Part shown: positions 33,326 through 42,274 of the stretch, piece by piece
How positions within the stretch are numbered: the stretch's first letter is position 1
Layout of the letters: each line of letters begins with the position of its first letter
Source of the DNA: Asticcacaulis benevestitus DSM 16100 = ATCC BAA-896
GTDB lineage: Bacteria > Pseudomonadota > Alphaproteobacteria > Caulobacterales > Caulobacteraceae
Direction: 5' to 3'
Assembly (NCBI RefSeq): GCF_000376105.1
Contig: NZ_AQWM01000002.1
Location: 124,001 to 188,000, forward strand
DNA: 64,000 nucleotides
Made by a program: the position numbers and the translations under genes
Notes under the pieces: model-generated
The model's input: only the letters and a program-made list of their open reading frames with translations
Database searches by the model: none
Told to the model about the DNA's origin: nothing

Positions 33326-35134
33326 TTAACCTTGCCCGGTCTGCGGTGCGCAACGCCAGACCGTCTTGGTCTCCGGCGCCATGGTCAGATAGGTCTGGGA
33401 CAGACCGCGCACACGGGCAAGATTGTCAGCCAGCGCCGTCAACGCACCCTGATCGGCATGGGCCGAGCAGCGGAACGAGCCAAGCGCGCTCATCTGCCCC
33501 TTGAAGGCCGCATACTGCGCCGGCTCCATCCGGTATTCGTAGCGAATGAAGGTGGTGGCGTCGGCCGCCAGTTCCATGCGCGCCGCCACCGGATTGGCGT
33601 CACCCGTGGTGAAGCGCAAAAGCGTGCCATTGGCCTGTGGCTCGTAAGGCGTGCGATCGTTGACGCAGGCGTGGATGGCGTCAAAATCGAACTCGACCGG
33701 ACCGGCATCGCTCAAAGGATTGCTCGACGCCGCCTTGTCGATGGCACAGACCATGTGGACGGCGGCTGCCGCCGCCACCGGCGCGGCCACCTTGGGCTTG
33801 GTCAGACGGCGATAAATGTCGTGATCCTTGATCAGGAAAGTGGCCACAGCGATGATGATGACGGCCGCCAGGAAGATCCAGCCCCACGGGATCGGGTGCT
33901 TGACGCGTGAGGTAATGGCCGTGCGCACCTTTTCCAGATGGTCCGTCCGCACTCTTTCCGCACGCACCGGCTTGGTCTTGCCGGGCTTCGGTGACTCCGA
34001 CGGCGCCTCATCCGAGAAAGCGGTCGGTGCGCCGTGTTCCTTGCGATGAATCTCGGCGCGATGCAGGATTTCACGACGGATAATCAGGCCGATCAGCACC
34101 AGCACCAGCCCCGACAGCACGATCATGGCGCCCAGTTGCAAACGCTCCAGGGTGGCGCGGTCGGCCTCGGCCTTCTTCTGCTCGGCCAGGCGCTGAACCT
34201 GCGCTTCGGCGGCGGCAGCCAGAACCCGCGAAAGGGCGTCGTCCTTGACGATCTCGTCCTCGCTCTTGGCGTAACAGGGCGCGCTGACCAGACCGGGGCT
34301 GACACCCGCCGAGCTCAGGAAGGTGTTGAGCGCCGACACATGGGTGGCGACGAACTGGCCCGCAGAAATATCGAGATTGCCGCCAGCCGACATGGTGGAG
34401 GGCGCCGTCCAGGTGTTGACCCCGACCACCTGACCGCATTCGTTGAGCAGCGGGCCGCCGGAATTGCCATGGTTGATTGGCGCGGTATGGAACAGGGTCT
34501 CGACGCGGCTGCCGTCCGGGTTGGTGGAGGCAAACAGCGCAATGGAGCCTTGCGTCACATAGGCGTCGGCCGGTTCCAGCAAGGCGGTGCCGGAGCGATT
34601 CAGCAGGTGATCCGTGACGTCCGGATAGCCCATCGAAACGACGCGTTCGTTCTTGTAAGGGGTCAGATACAGCTTGAGCGGCGGGATTTTCAGGCCGGGC
34701 GCGGCCAGCAGGGCCAGATCGCCTTCGACCCACGGCTTGACCAGTTGCACCGGCTGGTAGCTGGCGCCGGAATCCTTATGCGGCACGATATAGATATCGG
34801 CGCTGGAAGCTTCGGGCGGCACCTGGATGACGTGGTAATTGGTGACGATATAGCCGGGCGCCACCACAAAGCCTGAGCCCATACCGACCGTATCGAGCGG
34901 CACGCCGCCATAACCGCGATAGACGACCAGAACGCGCACCACCGACTGCTCGGAACTTCTTAAGGCTTTGGTGGAATTGACCGGCTGCAGGTCGGAATCG
35001 GCGATCTGCTGTGCGATAGAGGGGTTGGACTCCGCACTGTCACTCTGGGCCCAGCCAAGGCTCGGCAGGCTGGCGGTGGTCAGGCATAACAGGGACGCGG
35101 CGGCCATAACCATGACGGCTGCCCTCGTCCACAT
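33326..35134 (-). CDS. Membrane-anchored trypsin-like serine protease
   Basis: This protein of about 602 residues has an N-terminal signal or anchor (MWTRAAVMVMAAASLLCLTT), then a chymotrypsin-fold protease with His in IVTNYHVIQ, Asp in VEGDLALLA and Ser in INHGNSGGPLL, so the triad is complete. A predicted helix rich in Ala, Glu and Gln leads into a transmembrane segment (LGAMIVLSGLVLVLIGLII), a charged loop and a second membrane segment (WGWIFLAAVIIIAVATFLI). The final 150 residues form an unassigned domain with several cysteines. There is no PDZ domain, unlike DegP. Upstream in-frame ATGs at 35158 and 35263 are possible starts. Confidence 0.8.
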   Translation of the reverse strand: MWTRAAVMVMAAASLLCLTTASLPSLGWAQSDSAESNPSIAQQIADSDLQPVNSTKALRSSEQSVVRVLVVYRGYGGVPLDTVGMGSGFVVAPGYIVTNYHVIQVPPEASSADIYIVPHKDSGASYQPVQLVKPWVEGDLALLAAPGLKIPPLKLYLTPYKNERVVSMGYPDVTDHLLNRSGTALLEPADAYVTQGSIALFASTNPDGSRVETLFHTAPINHGNSGGPLLNECGQVVGVNTWTAPSTMSAGGNLDISAGQFVATHVSALNTFLSSAGVSPGLVSAPCYAKSEDEIVKDDALSRVLAAAAEAQVQRLAEQKKAEADRATLERLQLGAMIVLSGLVLVLIGLIIRREILHRAEIHRKEHGAPTAFSDEAPSESPKPGKTKPVRAERVRTDHLEKVRTAITSRVKHPIPWGWIFLAAVIIIAVATFLIKDHDIYRRLTKPKVAAPVAAAAAVHMVCAIDKAASSNPLSDAGPVEFDFDAIHACVNDRTPYEPQANGTLLRFTTGDANPVAARMELAADATTFIRYEYRMEPAQYAAFKGQMSALGSFRCSAHADQGALTALADNLARVRGLSQTYLTMAPETKTVWRCAPQTGQG

Positions 35135-35363
35135 CCCAAACCTGCGACCCTCACCCATACTCGAAACAACCCGTATCCGCCTTAGCAGCACAAAACACCG
35201 CGCCCTCATCACGAGTCGCGTTACACCTCCTGCGGTCATAACCGAGTTTGTTGCAAAAATCATCCCCTGAGCGAAGGTTAATCGGGGTTGTGGGATTTTA
35301 GTTGCTCTTGTCGGCCAAGGGCTGGCAGCTTATGAAGGCGCAACCCTTTCAAGAGTGCCTGAC

Positions 35364-36317
35364 ATGCCCGATACCCCCGCCCCCGTTTCCGCCATTCCGC
35401 CTGTACCGTTAGCGCTGTATGAGACCGATTTCGCTGCCTTTTCGCAGAGCCTGGGCGCGGCATTCGAGCGTTACGGCTTCGCAGTGCTTGGCGGCCATGG
35501 GCTTGATCCGGCCCTGCTTGATCGGGCACTCAGCGCCACCAAGGCCTTCTTCGCCCTGCCCGAAGCCACCAAGTTGCGCTATCGCCAGACCGGCATGGGC
35601 GGCGCGCGGGGTTATACGCCCTTCGGCATCGAGACCGCCAAGGGCGCCACGCACCACGATCTCAAGGAATTCTGGCATATCGGCCGCGAGCTCCCCGCAG
35701 GTCATCCGTACACGGATTATATGCCGGAAAACCTGTGGCCGCAGGAGATCGCCGACTTCCATGCCAGCACCTACGCGCTCTACGAAGCGCTCGACACGCT
35801 CGGCAAGAAGGTGCTGCGCGCCATCGCCACCTATCTGAAGCTCGATGCGGAATTTTTCACGCCCACGGTCAAAGATGGCAACAGCGTGCTGCGCTTGCTG
35901 CACTATCCGCCGGTGACCACGCCGGGTGAGAGCGTCCGCGCCGGCGCGCATGGCGATATCAATGTCATCACCCTGTTGCTGGGCGCTGAGGAGCCCGGCC
36001 TGCAACTGCTCGACCGTGATGGCCAGTGGCTGCCGATCACCCCGCCCGCCGACTGCATTGTCTGCAATATCGGCGACATGCTGTCACGACTAACCAACGG
36101 GGTTCTGCCGTCGACCCAGCACCGCGTCATCAATCCGGCTGAGGGGCGCAAGGATTTCGCGCGGTATTCGACGCCGTTCTTCCTGCATTTCGAGCCGCCC
36201 TATGTGATCGAAATCCTGCCGAACTGCATCACGCCTGAGCATCCCGATCTGGGGGGCGAACCGATCACGGCGCAGGACTTCCTGATGCAGAGGCTGCGCG
36301 AGATCAAGCTGGCATAA
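35364..36317 (+). CDS. Isopenicillin N synthase-like Fe(II)/2-oxoglutarate oxygenase
   Basis: This 317-residue oxygenase has the N-terminal DIOX_N-like region (FERYGFAVLGGHGLDPALLDRAL) and the C-terminal iron site: HGD in GAHGDINVITLLLG, the second His in STQHRVINP, and Arg in FARYSTPFFLHF for the cosubstrate. The motif set is complete. Proteins of this kind oxidise small molecules in bacteria; the substrate is unknown. The start is the ATG after AAGAG; a GTG three codons earlier is possible. A repeat that contains a terminator follows. Confidence 0.87.
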   Translation: MPDTPAPVSAIPPVPLALYETDFAAFSQSLGAAFERYGFAVLGGHGLDPALLDRALSATKAFFALPEATKLRYRQTGMGGARGYTPFGIETAKGATHHDLKEFWHIGRELPAGHPYTDYMPENLWPQEIADFHASTYALYEALDTLGKKVLRAIATYLKLDAEFFTPTVKDGNSVLRLLHYPPVTTPGESVRAGAHGDINVITLLLGAEEPGLQLLDRDGQWLPITPPADCIVCNIGDMLSRLTNGVLPSTQHRVINPAEGRKDFARYSTPFFLHFEPPYVIEILPNCITPEHPDLGGEPITAQDFLMQRLREIKLA

Positions 36318-36321
36318 CTTA

Positions 36322-36442
36322 CGGGGTTTGGGGCCAATGGCCCCAAGTCTTCATCTCTTTCCAAAGAAAAACCCGGTCCAAAAGGCCGGGTTTTTCTTTG
36401 GAATAAGGTAAGGTTTGTGGTGTCACAGACCCCACGCCCCGA
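36322..36442. repeat. Palindromic repeat, family C, copy 1, with terminator
   Basis: This block between two convergent genes is the reverse complement of 38723-38842. The ends are GGGGTTTGGGGCC and GACCCCACGCCCC, near-inverted repeats of each other. The centre (about 36364-36404) is a strong hairpin AACCCGG/CCGGGTT flanked by A and T runs, a bidirectional terminator. Confidence 0.82.
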
Positions 36443-36446
36443 ATGT

Positions 36447-37211
36447 TCAGCTCACCTGTTCCAGCCACGCCTCGAACTCTTTCCGACGGTGGCGACTTAA
36501 CGGCAGCTTCAAACCCGTATTCAGCTCGACCAAGCCGTTTCTGTAATCCTTGACCGCACCATCGTGGACCCAGTGCGAACGATGAATCTGGAAGCCGTCT
36601 TTTAACAATTCGACCGCCTCGGTCAGGGTCATATGGATCAGCGCCTCGCCGCGCGCCGTGTAAATGCGCAGATAATGATCTTCCGACGACATGGCCAGCA
36701 CAGCGCTGCGTTTCAGCGCGAACGGCAAGCGATGCGCCAGGGGGAACGCCTCCCCTGCCACCGCAGGCTCAGGCTTTGGCAACCGGCTATGGCGCAGCCA
36801 TGCCACCAGCGTGATGCTGGCCTGCACCACCCATATCACGAACAGGTTCTGCCACAGCAGGTCCGTGAAGTGAACAAACCGCAAGGCGCCTCGGCCGAAA
36901 ACATGCAGCGAGCCCCAGACGATAACGGCCGCCGGCAAGACCAGAACGGCATCGTAAACCAAGGCTACCCACAAGGGCCAATTGCCGGCGAAAAAGCGCC
37001 GCGCCAGCCGGTAAGCGCCCTCCATGATAACGAAGCCAATAACCGTAAAACACAGCGAAAAATGTGCGCAACGCTCCCAGAAATCCATGGTGGTATAGCT
37101 GCCGAAAGGCCCGAACAAGGCCAGCAACAGCCCCAGAAAAGGCATGGTCAGCAACGCCTGCAATGAGCGATGCGGCGCATAGCGAAAGCTTAAGAGACGA
37201 AACAAATCCAT
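36447..37211 (-). CDS. Membrane protein with LytTR DNA-binding domain
   Basis: This 254-residue protein starts at MDLFRLLSFRYAPHRSLQ. The first 140 residues are hydrophobic, with about four membrane helices. The C-terminal 100 residues form a LytTR domain: FALKRSAVLAMSSEDHYLRIYTARGEALIHMTLTEAVELL, FQIHRSHWVHDGAVKDYRNG and LKLPLSRHRRKEFEAWL. Membrane-bound LytTR proteins regulate transcription directly and occur often in Caulobacterales. It is divergent from the hydrolase at 37303, a possible target. An upstream extension of 72 codons is weak and lacks a membrane signal. Confidence 0.82.
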   Translation of the reverse strand: MDLFRLLSFRYAPHRSLQALLTMPFLGLLLALFGPFGSYTTMDFWERCAHFSLCFTVIGFVIMEGAYRLARRFFAGNWPLWVALVYDAVLVLPAAVIVWGSLHVFGRGALRFVHFTDLLWQNLFVIWVVQASITLVAWLRHSRLPKPEPAVAGEAFPLAHRLPFALKRSAVLAMSSEDHYLRIYTARGEALIHMTLTEAVELLKDGFQIHRSHWVHDGAVKDYRNGLVELNTGLKLPLSRHRRKEFEAWLEQVS

Positions 37212-37302
37212 TGGCGAAATTTGGCGACCATCCACGAAAGACGCCAAGACTACGAGGCACGCGCCCCATAAGCAAGCGAGGTCACATCCACAGGAGAGCC
37301 TC

Positions 37303-38292
37303 ATGCTCAAACATCTTCTTCGCGGTCTTATCCTTATACCTCTTGTCATGATCGCTGTCGCCGGCGGCATACTGATCTTCACAGCCCCGAAAGCGCCGCC
37401 CCTTATCGCCGCCGTCGAAAAGGCCAATGATCCGTTCGCGCGTTTCAGCCGCGAACTGCCCGCTTATCATTACCTGACGGCGCGGGATGGCGGGAAGCTC
37501 GCCTATCACATCTATGCCGGCAGACCCGGCGGCGGCGTGGCTGTTCTGGTGCATGGCTCCTCCGGCACGTCACTGGCCGTTCACGGTCTGGCCAAGGCCT
37601 ATGCCGCGCGCGGCATCACCGTCTACGCGCCTGATCTGCGCGGTCACGGTATGAGTCCCGGCCCGAACGGCCGGCTTGGAGATATCGTCTATCGCGGGCA
37701 ATACGAAGACGATCTCGATGATCTGGTAAAGCTTATTAAACGCGAACATCCCGGTGAAAAGCGGCTGCTGGTCGGGCATTCTATGGGCGGTGCTGTCATC
37801 CTGCGCACCGCCGCCAGCCACTATGCCGGTAACTTCAACGGCTATCTGGCGCTGTCGCCTTTCATCGCGCCCAACACACCCATGGATCGCCCCTCGCAGG
37901 GCGGCTGGACGGTGGTCAGCGTGCCGCGCATCGTCGTCCTGACCATTCTCAACCGCTTCGGCATGTCTGCGCTTGATCACCTGACCGTTCTGGCCATGGC
38001 GGTGCTGGAAAACGACAACCAGCGTCCGCGCACCTATAGTCACGCCCTGCTGGCATCGGCCAATCTGCAACAGGACTGGCAGGCCAGACTGGCGGCGATC
38101 CGGCAACCGACGCGCATCCTGATCGGCGCCAATGATGAACTTTTCACAGCTTCGGCCTATCCTGTCGAAATCGGTAAGGCCAATCCGAAGATCGCTGTGA
38201 CGATTCTGCCGGATCAGGGACACATGACGCTGATGTTCGATGAAAAAGCGCTTGCTATGGCAACCGATACAGCGGTTGATATGCTGAGATAA
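37303..38292 (+). CDS. Membrane-anchored alpha/beta hydrolase (S33-like, lysophospholipase type)
   Basis: This 329-residue protein has an N-terminal anchor (LRGLILIPLVMIAVAGGILIF). The hydrolase fold shows VLVHGSSGTSLAVHG, PDLRGHGMSPGPNG, the nucleophile in VGHSMGGAVILRT, the aspartate in IGANDELF and the histidine in DQGHMTLMF. The family includes monoacylglycerol lipases and serine aminopeptidases; substrate unknown. The start follows AGGAGAG. It is divergent from the LytTR gene, 91 bases away, which suggests local control. Confidence 0.85.
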   Translation: MLKHLLRGLILIPLVMIAVAGGILIFTAPKAPPLIAAVEKANDPFARFSRELPAYHYLTARDGGKLAYHIYAGRPGGGVAVLVHGSSGTSLAVHGLAKAYAARGITVYAPDLRGHGMSPGPNGRLGDIVYRGQYEDDLDDLVKLIKREHPGEKRLLVGHSMGGAVILRTAASHYAGNFNGYLALSPFIAPNTPMDRPSQGGWTVVSVPRIVVLTILNRFGMSALDHLTVLAMAVLENDNQRPRTYSHALLASANLQQDWQARLAAIRQPTRILIGANDELFTASAYPVEIGKANPKIAVTILPDQGHMTLMFDEKALAMATDTAVDMLR

Positions 38293-38315
38293 ACCTATGG
38301 GGTTTGGGGTCCCAG

Positions 38316-38691
38316 TCAGTCAAATACCTGACTGCTGGTCTTCAGGCGGATGCGCTTCCGGTAAAGCCAATTGCCATAAATCACGGTCAACCAAGCCAAC
38401 GGCAACCATACAATCTCGACCATGCCCAGCCACGACAGCAGAGAAGGTAATATTACTGAAATGTCTGCGCCAAATTTGACCAGATTGATATACATTGAGA
38501 CATAAGGCACGAGCGTCAAAATGCCGAAACCAATGGCAATGACAATTGCAGTTAGCCTTCCCGTCTTGATGCCTTTCCAGAACGTCATCAGCCAAACAGC
38601 TACGAGCGCCCCCCCCAAGTATAACAACCGGAAGCCGCCACGTTCCGCTTTGAACTACATAATAGGTATCTTGAGCGGCATAATTTACCAA
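38316..38691 (-). pseudogene. Small membrane protein, apparently frameshifted at a C8 (G8) run
   Basis: Two overlapping frames join into one sensible protein if one base is removed from eight C at 38609-38616. Frame one starts at TTG 38691 (after GGAG) with VNYAAQDTYYVVQSGTWRLP and continues in the other frame as ALVAVWLMTFWKGIKTGRL, then YVSMYINLVKFG and WLPLAWLTVIYGNWLYRK. The joined product of about 124 residues would have three or four membrane segments. It could be a true mutation, phase variation, or a sequencing error. I do not recognise the family. Confidence 0.5.
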
Positions 38692-38722
38692 GGCATACTC
38701 CAGAGATCATTGCGTATAGCTA

Positions 38723-38842
38723 TGGGGCGTGGGGTCTGTGACCGTACAAACCTTGCCTTGTTCCGAAGAAAGCCTGGCCCTCAAAGGGGCCGGGCTTCTT
38801 CGGAAGGAGAGAAGACTTGGGGCCGCAGGCCCCAAACCCCAT
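38723..38842. repeat. Palindromic repeat, family C, copy 2
   Basis: This copy matches 36322-36442 in the opposite orientation: GGGGCGTGGGGTCTGTGAC, ACAAACCTT, a central hairpin TTCCGAAGAA/TTCTTCGGAA with GGCC inside, GAAGACTTGGGGCC and GGCCCCAAACCCC. A shorter piece with TATGGGGTTTGGGGTC lies at 38296-38311. It precedes the stop of the M2 peptidase gene and should terminate it. Confidence 0.82.
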
Positions 38843-38845
38843 ACC

Positions 38846-40720
38846 TTATATCGAGCCTTCCCAGCCGCAGGTCTGGCCCTTATTCTGTTCTTCCAGCCAC
38901 GCATTGAGCGGTGCGAAATAATCCAGAATCGCCGTCGCATCCATGTCACGCTGGCCGGTGAAGGCTTCCAGCGCATCCGGCCAGGGCTTTGATTGCCCCA
39001 TCTCCAGCATGGCGTTCAGCTTTTCACCCACCGCGCGCTCGCCATAGATCGAGCAACGCGCCAGCGGACCCTTCCAGCCCGCCTGATCGCAGGCCGCGCG
39101 CTGGAACTGGAACTGGAGGATCGCCGCCAGGAAATAGCGCGTGTAGGGCACGCTGGCCGCCACGTGGTATTTCGCGCCCGGATCGAAGGCATTGGACGGA
39201 CGCACGGCCGGCGCCGAAAGCCCCTGATACTTGCCCACCAGTTCCCACCAGCGCTGATTATACTGCGCCTCGGTGATCTTGCCGGAAAAGACCTCCCAGC
39301 GCCAGCGATCGACCTCGATGCCGAACGGCAGGAAGGCAACCTTCTGCAAGGCCATCTTGAGCAGGTACGGGATATCCTCGGATTCGTCCGGCACCTTGTC
39401 GAGCAGGCCGATCTGGTTGAGATAGGTCGGGGTCACCGAACTCAGGCCGACGAAATCACCGATCGCCTCGTGGAAACCGTCATTGGCGCTGTTCTTGAAC
39501 AGGAACGGCTGATCCTTGTAGGCGCGCTGATAGAAGTTGTGCCCCAGCTCGTGGTGGACGGTGTAGAAGTCCTCACCATTGACATTGGTACACATCTTGA
39601 TGCGCACGTCGGACAGGTTATCGACGTCCCAGGCCGAGGCGTGGCAGACGACTTCGCGGTCCTTCGGACGGGTGAACTGCGAGCGCTCCCAGAAGGTCTG
39701 CGGCAGGGCCGCGAAACCAAGCGAGGTGTAAAAGCTCTCGCCGGTCTTGACCATCTTGATGGGGTCGTACTTCTTCTGCACCAGCAGCTTGTCGAGACTG
39801 TAGGACGATTTGATGCCCTTCGGCGCCACCACGTCATAGATGTTCGACCAGTCCTGCGCCCACATATTGCCGAGCAGGTCGGCACGGATCGGTCCGAACT
39901 TCGGCTGCACGCTGTCGCCATATTTCTCATTGAGCTTGCGGCGCGTATAGCAATGCAGATTTTTATAGAAGGGCGCGACCTGCGACCACAGGCGGTCTGT
40001 CTCGGTGGCGAAGGCATCCGGCGCCATGTCATAACCCGAACGCCACAGTGCGCCGGTATCCTTGAAGCCCAGCCCTTCGGCGCCGGCATTGGAAAGCTGC
40101 GCCAGCTTGGCGTAGTCGCCCTTCATGGGCGCGGCGATACTCATCCAGCCTTCCCACATGGCGCGGGTGACCTTCGGATCGCGCGACGCGGCCATGGTGC
40201 GCGAGGCTTCGTCGAGATTATAAACCTTGCCGTTCCAGGTGAATTTTCCGGTCGAATAGGTCGAACCCAGGCGGGTATTGACCGCCGCCAGATCGGCCGC
40301 CGCGCCGGGTTTGTCGGCCGCCGGTAAAACCTGCGACACCCGCAACAGCAACAGCTTGCGGCGCGTTACCGCATCGACGTCGACATCGTTATATTTGGCG
40401 GCTTGCAGCGCCAGGCTGACCTGAGCCTCATTGAGCGCCGCATCGGCGCGGGTCTGAAGCCATTCGGTGTCGTAATTGATGAAGGTGGCGCCCATCCACT
40501 GCACATGCTGGGCATATTCGTTGAGGTCGGCCAGCTTGGTTTCGGCCTCATCGGCGAAGGCCTTGGCTTCGGCCGGGGTGGGCTTGGCGGACGCGACCGG
40601 CGGGACCGCCGGTTCAGGTGCAACAGGCGGTGCTTCGGCGACCGGCGCCGTCGGGGCTGAGGTGGTGGCGCAGCCCGTCAGCAGGGCAAGACACGCGGCG
40701 GACACTAACAGACGCTTCAT
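38846..40720 (-). CDS. M2-family peptidyl-dipeptidase lipoprotein (ACE-like)
   Basis: This 624-residue lipoprotein has lipobox LLTGC (Cys near 17) and then a Pro/Ala-rich linker. The catalytic zinc motif is HHELGHNFYQRAY near residue 390, with the third ligand in GFHEAIGDFVGLS. The architecture matches bacterial homologues of angiotensin-converting enzyme, which remove C-terminal dipeptides from peptides in the periplasm. The length is normal for the family. It appears monocistronic, with a terminator-bearing repeat just after the stop. Confidence 0.92.
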   Translation of the reverse strand: MKRLLVSAACLALLTGCATTSAPTAPVAEAPPVAPEPAVPPVASAKPTPAEAKAFADEAETKLADLNEYAQHVQWMGATFINYDTEWLQTRADAALNEAQVSLALQAAKYNDVDVDAVTRRKLLLLRVSQVLPAADKPGAAADLAAVNTRLGSTYSTGKFTWNGKVYNLDEASRTMAASRDPKVTRAMWEGWMSIAAPMKGDYAKLAQLSNAGAEGLGFKDTGALWRSGYDMAPDAFATETDRLWSQVAPFYKNLHCYTRRKLNEKYGDSVQPKFGPIRADLLGNMWAQDWSNIYDVVAPKGIKSSYSLDKLLVQKKYDPIKMVKTGESFYTSLGFAALPQTFWERSQFTRPKDREVVCHASAWDVDNLSDVRIKMCTNVNGEDFYTVHHELGHNFYQRAYKDQPFLFKNSANDGFHEAIGDFVGLSSVTPTYLNQIGLLDKVPDESEDIPYLLKMALQKVAFLPFGIEVDRWRWEVFSGKITEAQYNQRWWELVGKYQGLSAPAVRPSNAFDPGAKYHVAASVPYTRYFLAAILQFQFQRAACDQAGWKGPLARCSIYGERAVGEKLNAMLEMGQSKPWPDALEAFTGQRDMDATAILDYFAPLNAWLEEQNKGQTCGWEGSI

Positions 40721-40772
40721 AACAGACCTCCCAAGGTGAATGCCGAGAGGAAAGGCTATTTGATCGTGGAGG

Positions 40773-41351
40773 TCAAGCCACAGGATGCGGCCAGTGCATC
40801 ATCAGCGGTACAAATCTCCAAGCGTTCCACACAAGTATCGCCAGAAGGGCAAAACCGATAATCCGCACTTTCAAAACCTCGCGACCATCTGTCCTAAGCA
40901 ATGGCAGTCCTGATTCAACTGGCTCCTGACCGTTTGCCAGCAGATTCAGATGTTTCAGCCGCACGATGGTTTCTGCTTTGAACAGTGCGAGAAGACCAAT
41001 CGAGGCCATGGCATAAGCGATACCGCCGATCAGGAGATACACCTGCATTTCTATCAGCTTCATACTCAACTGATCGAAGAAGATGAGCACAGCTAGGTTT
41101 GCCAATCCGCCTAGTCCCAGGACGACAAATCCCAGTCCGCCGAGCCCGCGCAACAACACGTATAGCGGCGTCCGTGCCTCTTGATAGAGGCGTGCTGCGG
41201 CGCTAATTGTAAGGCCGAAGCGGCTAGCCAGCCTGGCACGGGCCTGGACGCCCCCTTGGCGGAAATAGGCCAGACCGATTGCTATCGCTGCCAGACATTC
41301 CAGAGATTGGAGAGCAATATTTAGCCAGTCATTGACTGCGTATTCCGTCAT
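40773..41351 (-). CDS. Hypothetical membrane protein, 192 residues
   Basis: I do not recognise the family. The protein has about four membrane helices (IALQSLECLAAIAIGLAYF, GLGFVVLGLGGLANLAVLIFF, EMQVYLLIGGIAYAMASIGL and IIGFALLAILVWNAWRFVPL) separated by short charged loops. No signal peptide or catalytic motif is visible. The base composition is somewhat richer in A+T than that of the neighbours. It lies between the M2 peptidase and mtgA on the same strand but with gaps of 52 and 114 bases, so an operon is uncertain. Confidence 0.7.
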   Translation of the reverse strand: MTEYAVNDWLNIALQSLECLAAIAIGLAYFRQGGVQARARLASRFGLTISAAARLYQEARTPLYVLLRGLGGLGFVVLGLGGLANLAVLIFFDQLSMKLIEMQVYLLIGGIAYAMASIGLLALFKAETIVRLKHLNLLANGQEPVESGLPLLRTDGREVLKVRIIGFALLAILVWNAWRFVPLMMHWPHPVA

Positions 41352-41465
41352 TTGCTTATCCCCCCGATGCGATCAATAGCCCCCTTTAATGACAGACAAA
41401 TAACGCCATCACAGGATGATTGCTGCAAAGCCAAATATTGGAAAGCTAGTAAACCATACCTCTGT

Positions 41466-42254
41466 TTATTCCGCTGCGCAGGCGTCCAGTCCCTGACTGA
41501 CCACGGTGCGCGCATTGGCGGCAATGCGGCCGGAGCGCTTGTTGCCCTTGGCCTTGCGCTTGATCGGATTGGGCAGGATGGCCGCCAGTTGCGCCGCTTC
41601 CGCGCGGCTGAGCGTCTTCGCGCTGTGACCAAACCAATATTGCGAGGCGGCCTCGGCGCCATAGACGCCCGGCCCCATCTCGATAGAGTTGAGATAGACC
41701 TCCATGATCCGGTCCTTCGACCACATATGCTCGATCAGGAAGGTGTAATAGACCTCAAAGCCCTTGCGCACCCAGGAACGATCCGGCCACAGGAAAACAT
41801 TCTTGGCGGTCTGCTGCGAAATGGTCGAAGCGCCGCGCTTCTTCTTGTGGGTGGCATTGTAGCGCTGGGCCTTTTCGATGGCCTGGATATCGAAGCCATC
41901 ATGCGTGCAGAACTTGGCGTCTTCCGAAGCGATGACGGCGCGCTTGAGATTGTCCGAGATCTGCGACGCCGGCACCCAGCGGTGATCAAGGCCATTACCA
42001 TGACCAAGCCGCTCGATCATCAGCAGCGTAATAGGCACCGGCACAAAGCGATGGATGGCGACCGACAGGATCGAAAAGGCGAAGAAGCCGACGACACAGC
42101 CGACGGCGAAACGGAACGGACGGAATTTACGTTTAAGGGGCACAGGCTTTACAGATGGTGGTGGTGTGGTGTCTTCCGCAGGGGCATCATAGATGACCTC
42201 TTCACCCAGACCCGGAATGTCATTCTCCGGCTCATCGCCCTTACCGTCACTCAT
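41466..42254 (-). CDS. mtgA: Monofunctional peptidoglycan transglycosylase MtgA
   Basis: This 262-residue GT51 enzyme polymerises lipid II into glycan strands at the inner membrane. A Pro-rich cytosolic start is followed by one membrane helix (FAVGCVVGFFAFSILSVAI). Catalytic motifs are ASEDAKFCTHDGFD with the key glutamate, GASTISQQTAKNVFLW, and VYLNSIEMGPGVYGAEAAS. There is no transpeptidase domain, so it is monofunctional. It is preceded by a WD40-like gene with a 20-base gap, so the two are probably cotranscribed. Confidence 0.93.
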   Translation of the reverse strand: MSDGKGDEPENDIPGLGEEVIYDAPAEDTTPPPSVKPVPLKRKFRPFRFAVGCVVGFFAFSILSVAIHRFVPVPITLLMIERLGHGNGLDHRWVPASQISDNLKRAVIASEDAKFCTHDGFDIQAIEKAQRYNATHKKKRGASTISQQTAKNVFLWPDRSWVRKGFEVYYTFLIEHMWSKDRIMEVYLNSIEMGPGVYGAEAASQYWFGHSAKTLSRAEAAQLAAILPNPIKRKAKGNKRSGRIAANARTVVSQGLDACAAE

Positions 42255-42274
42255 GCACGCCCCCAGCGTCCAAA

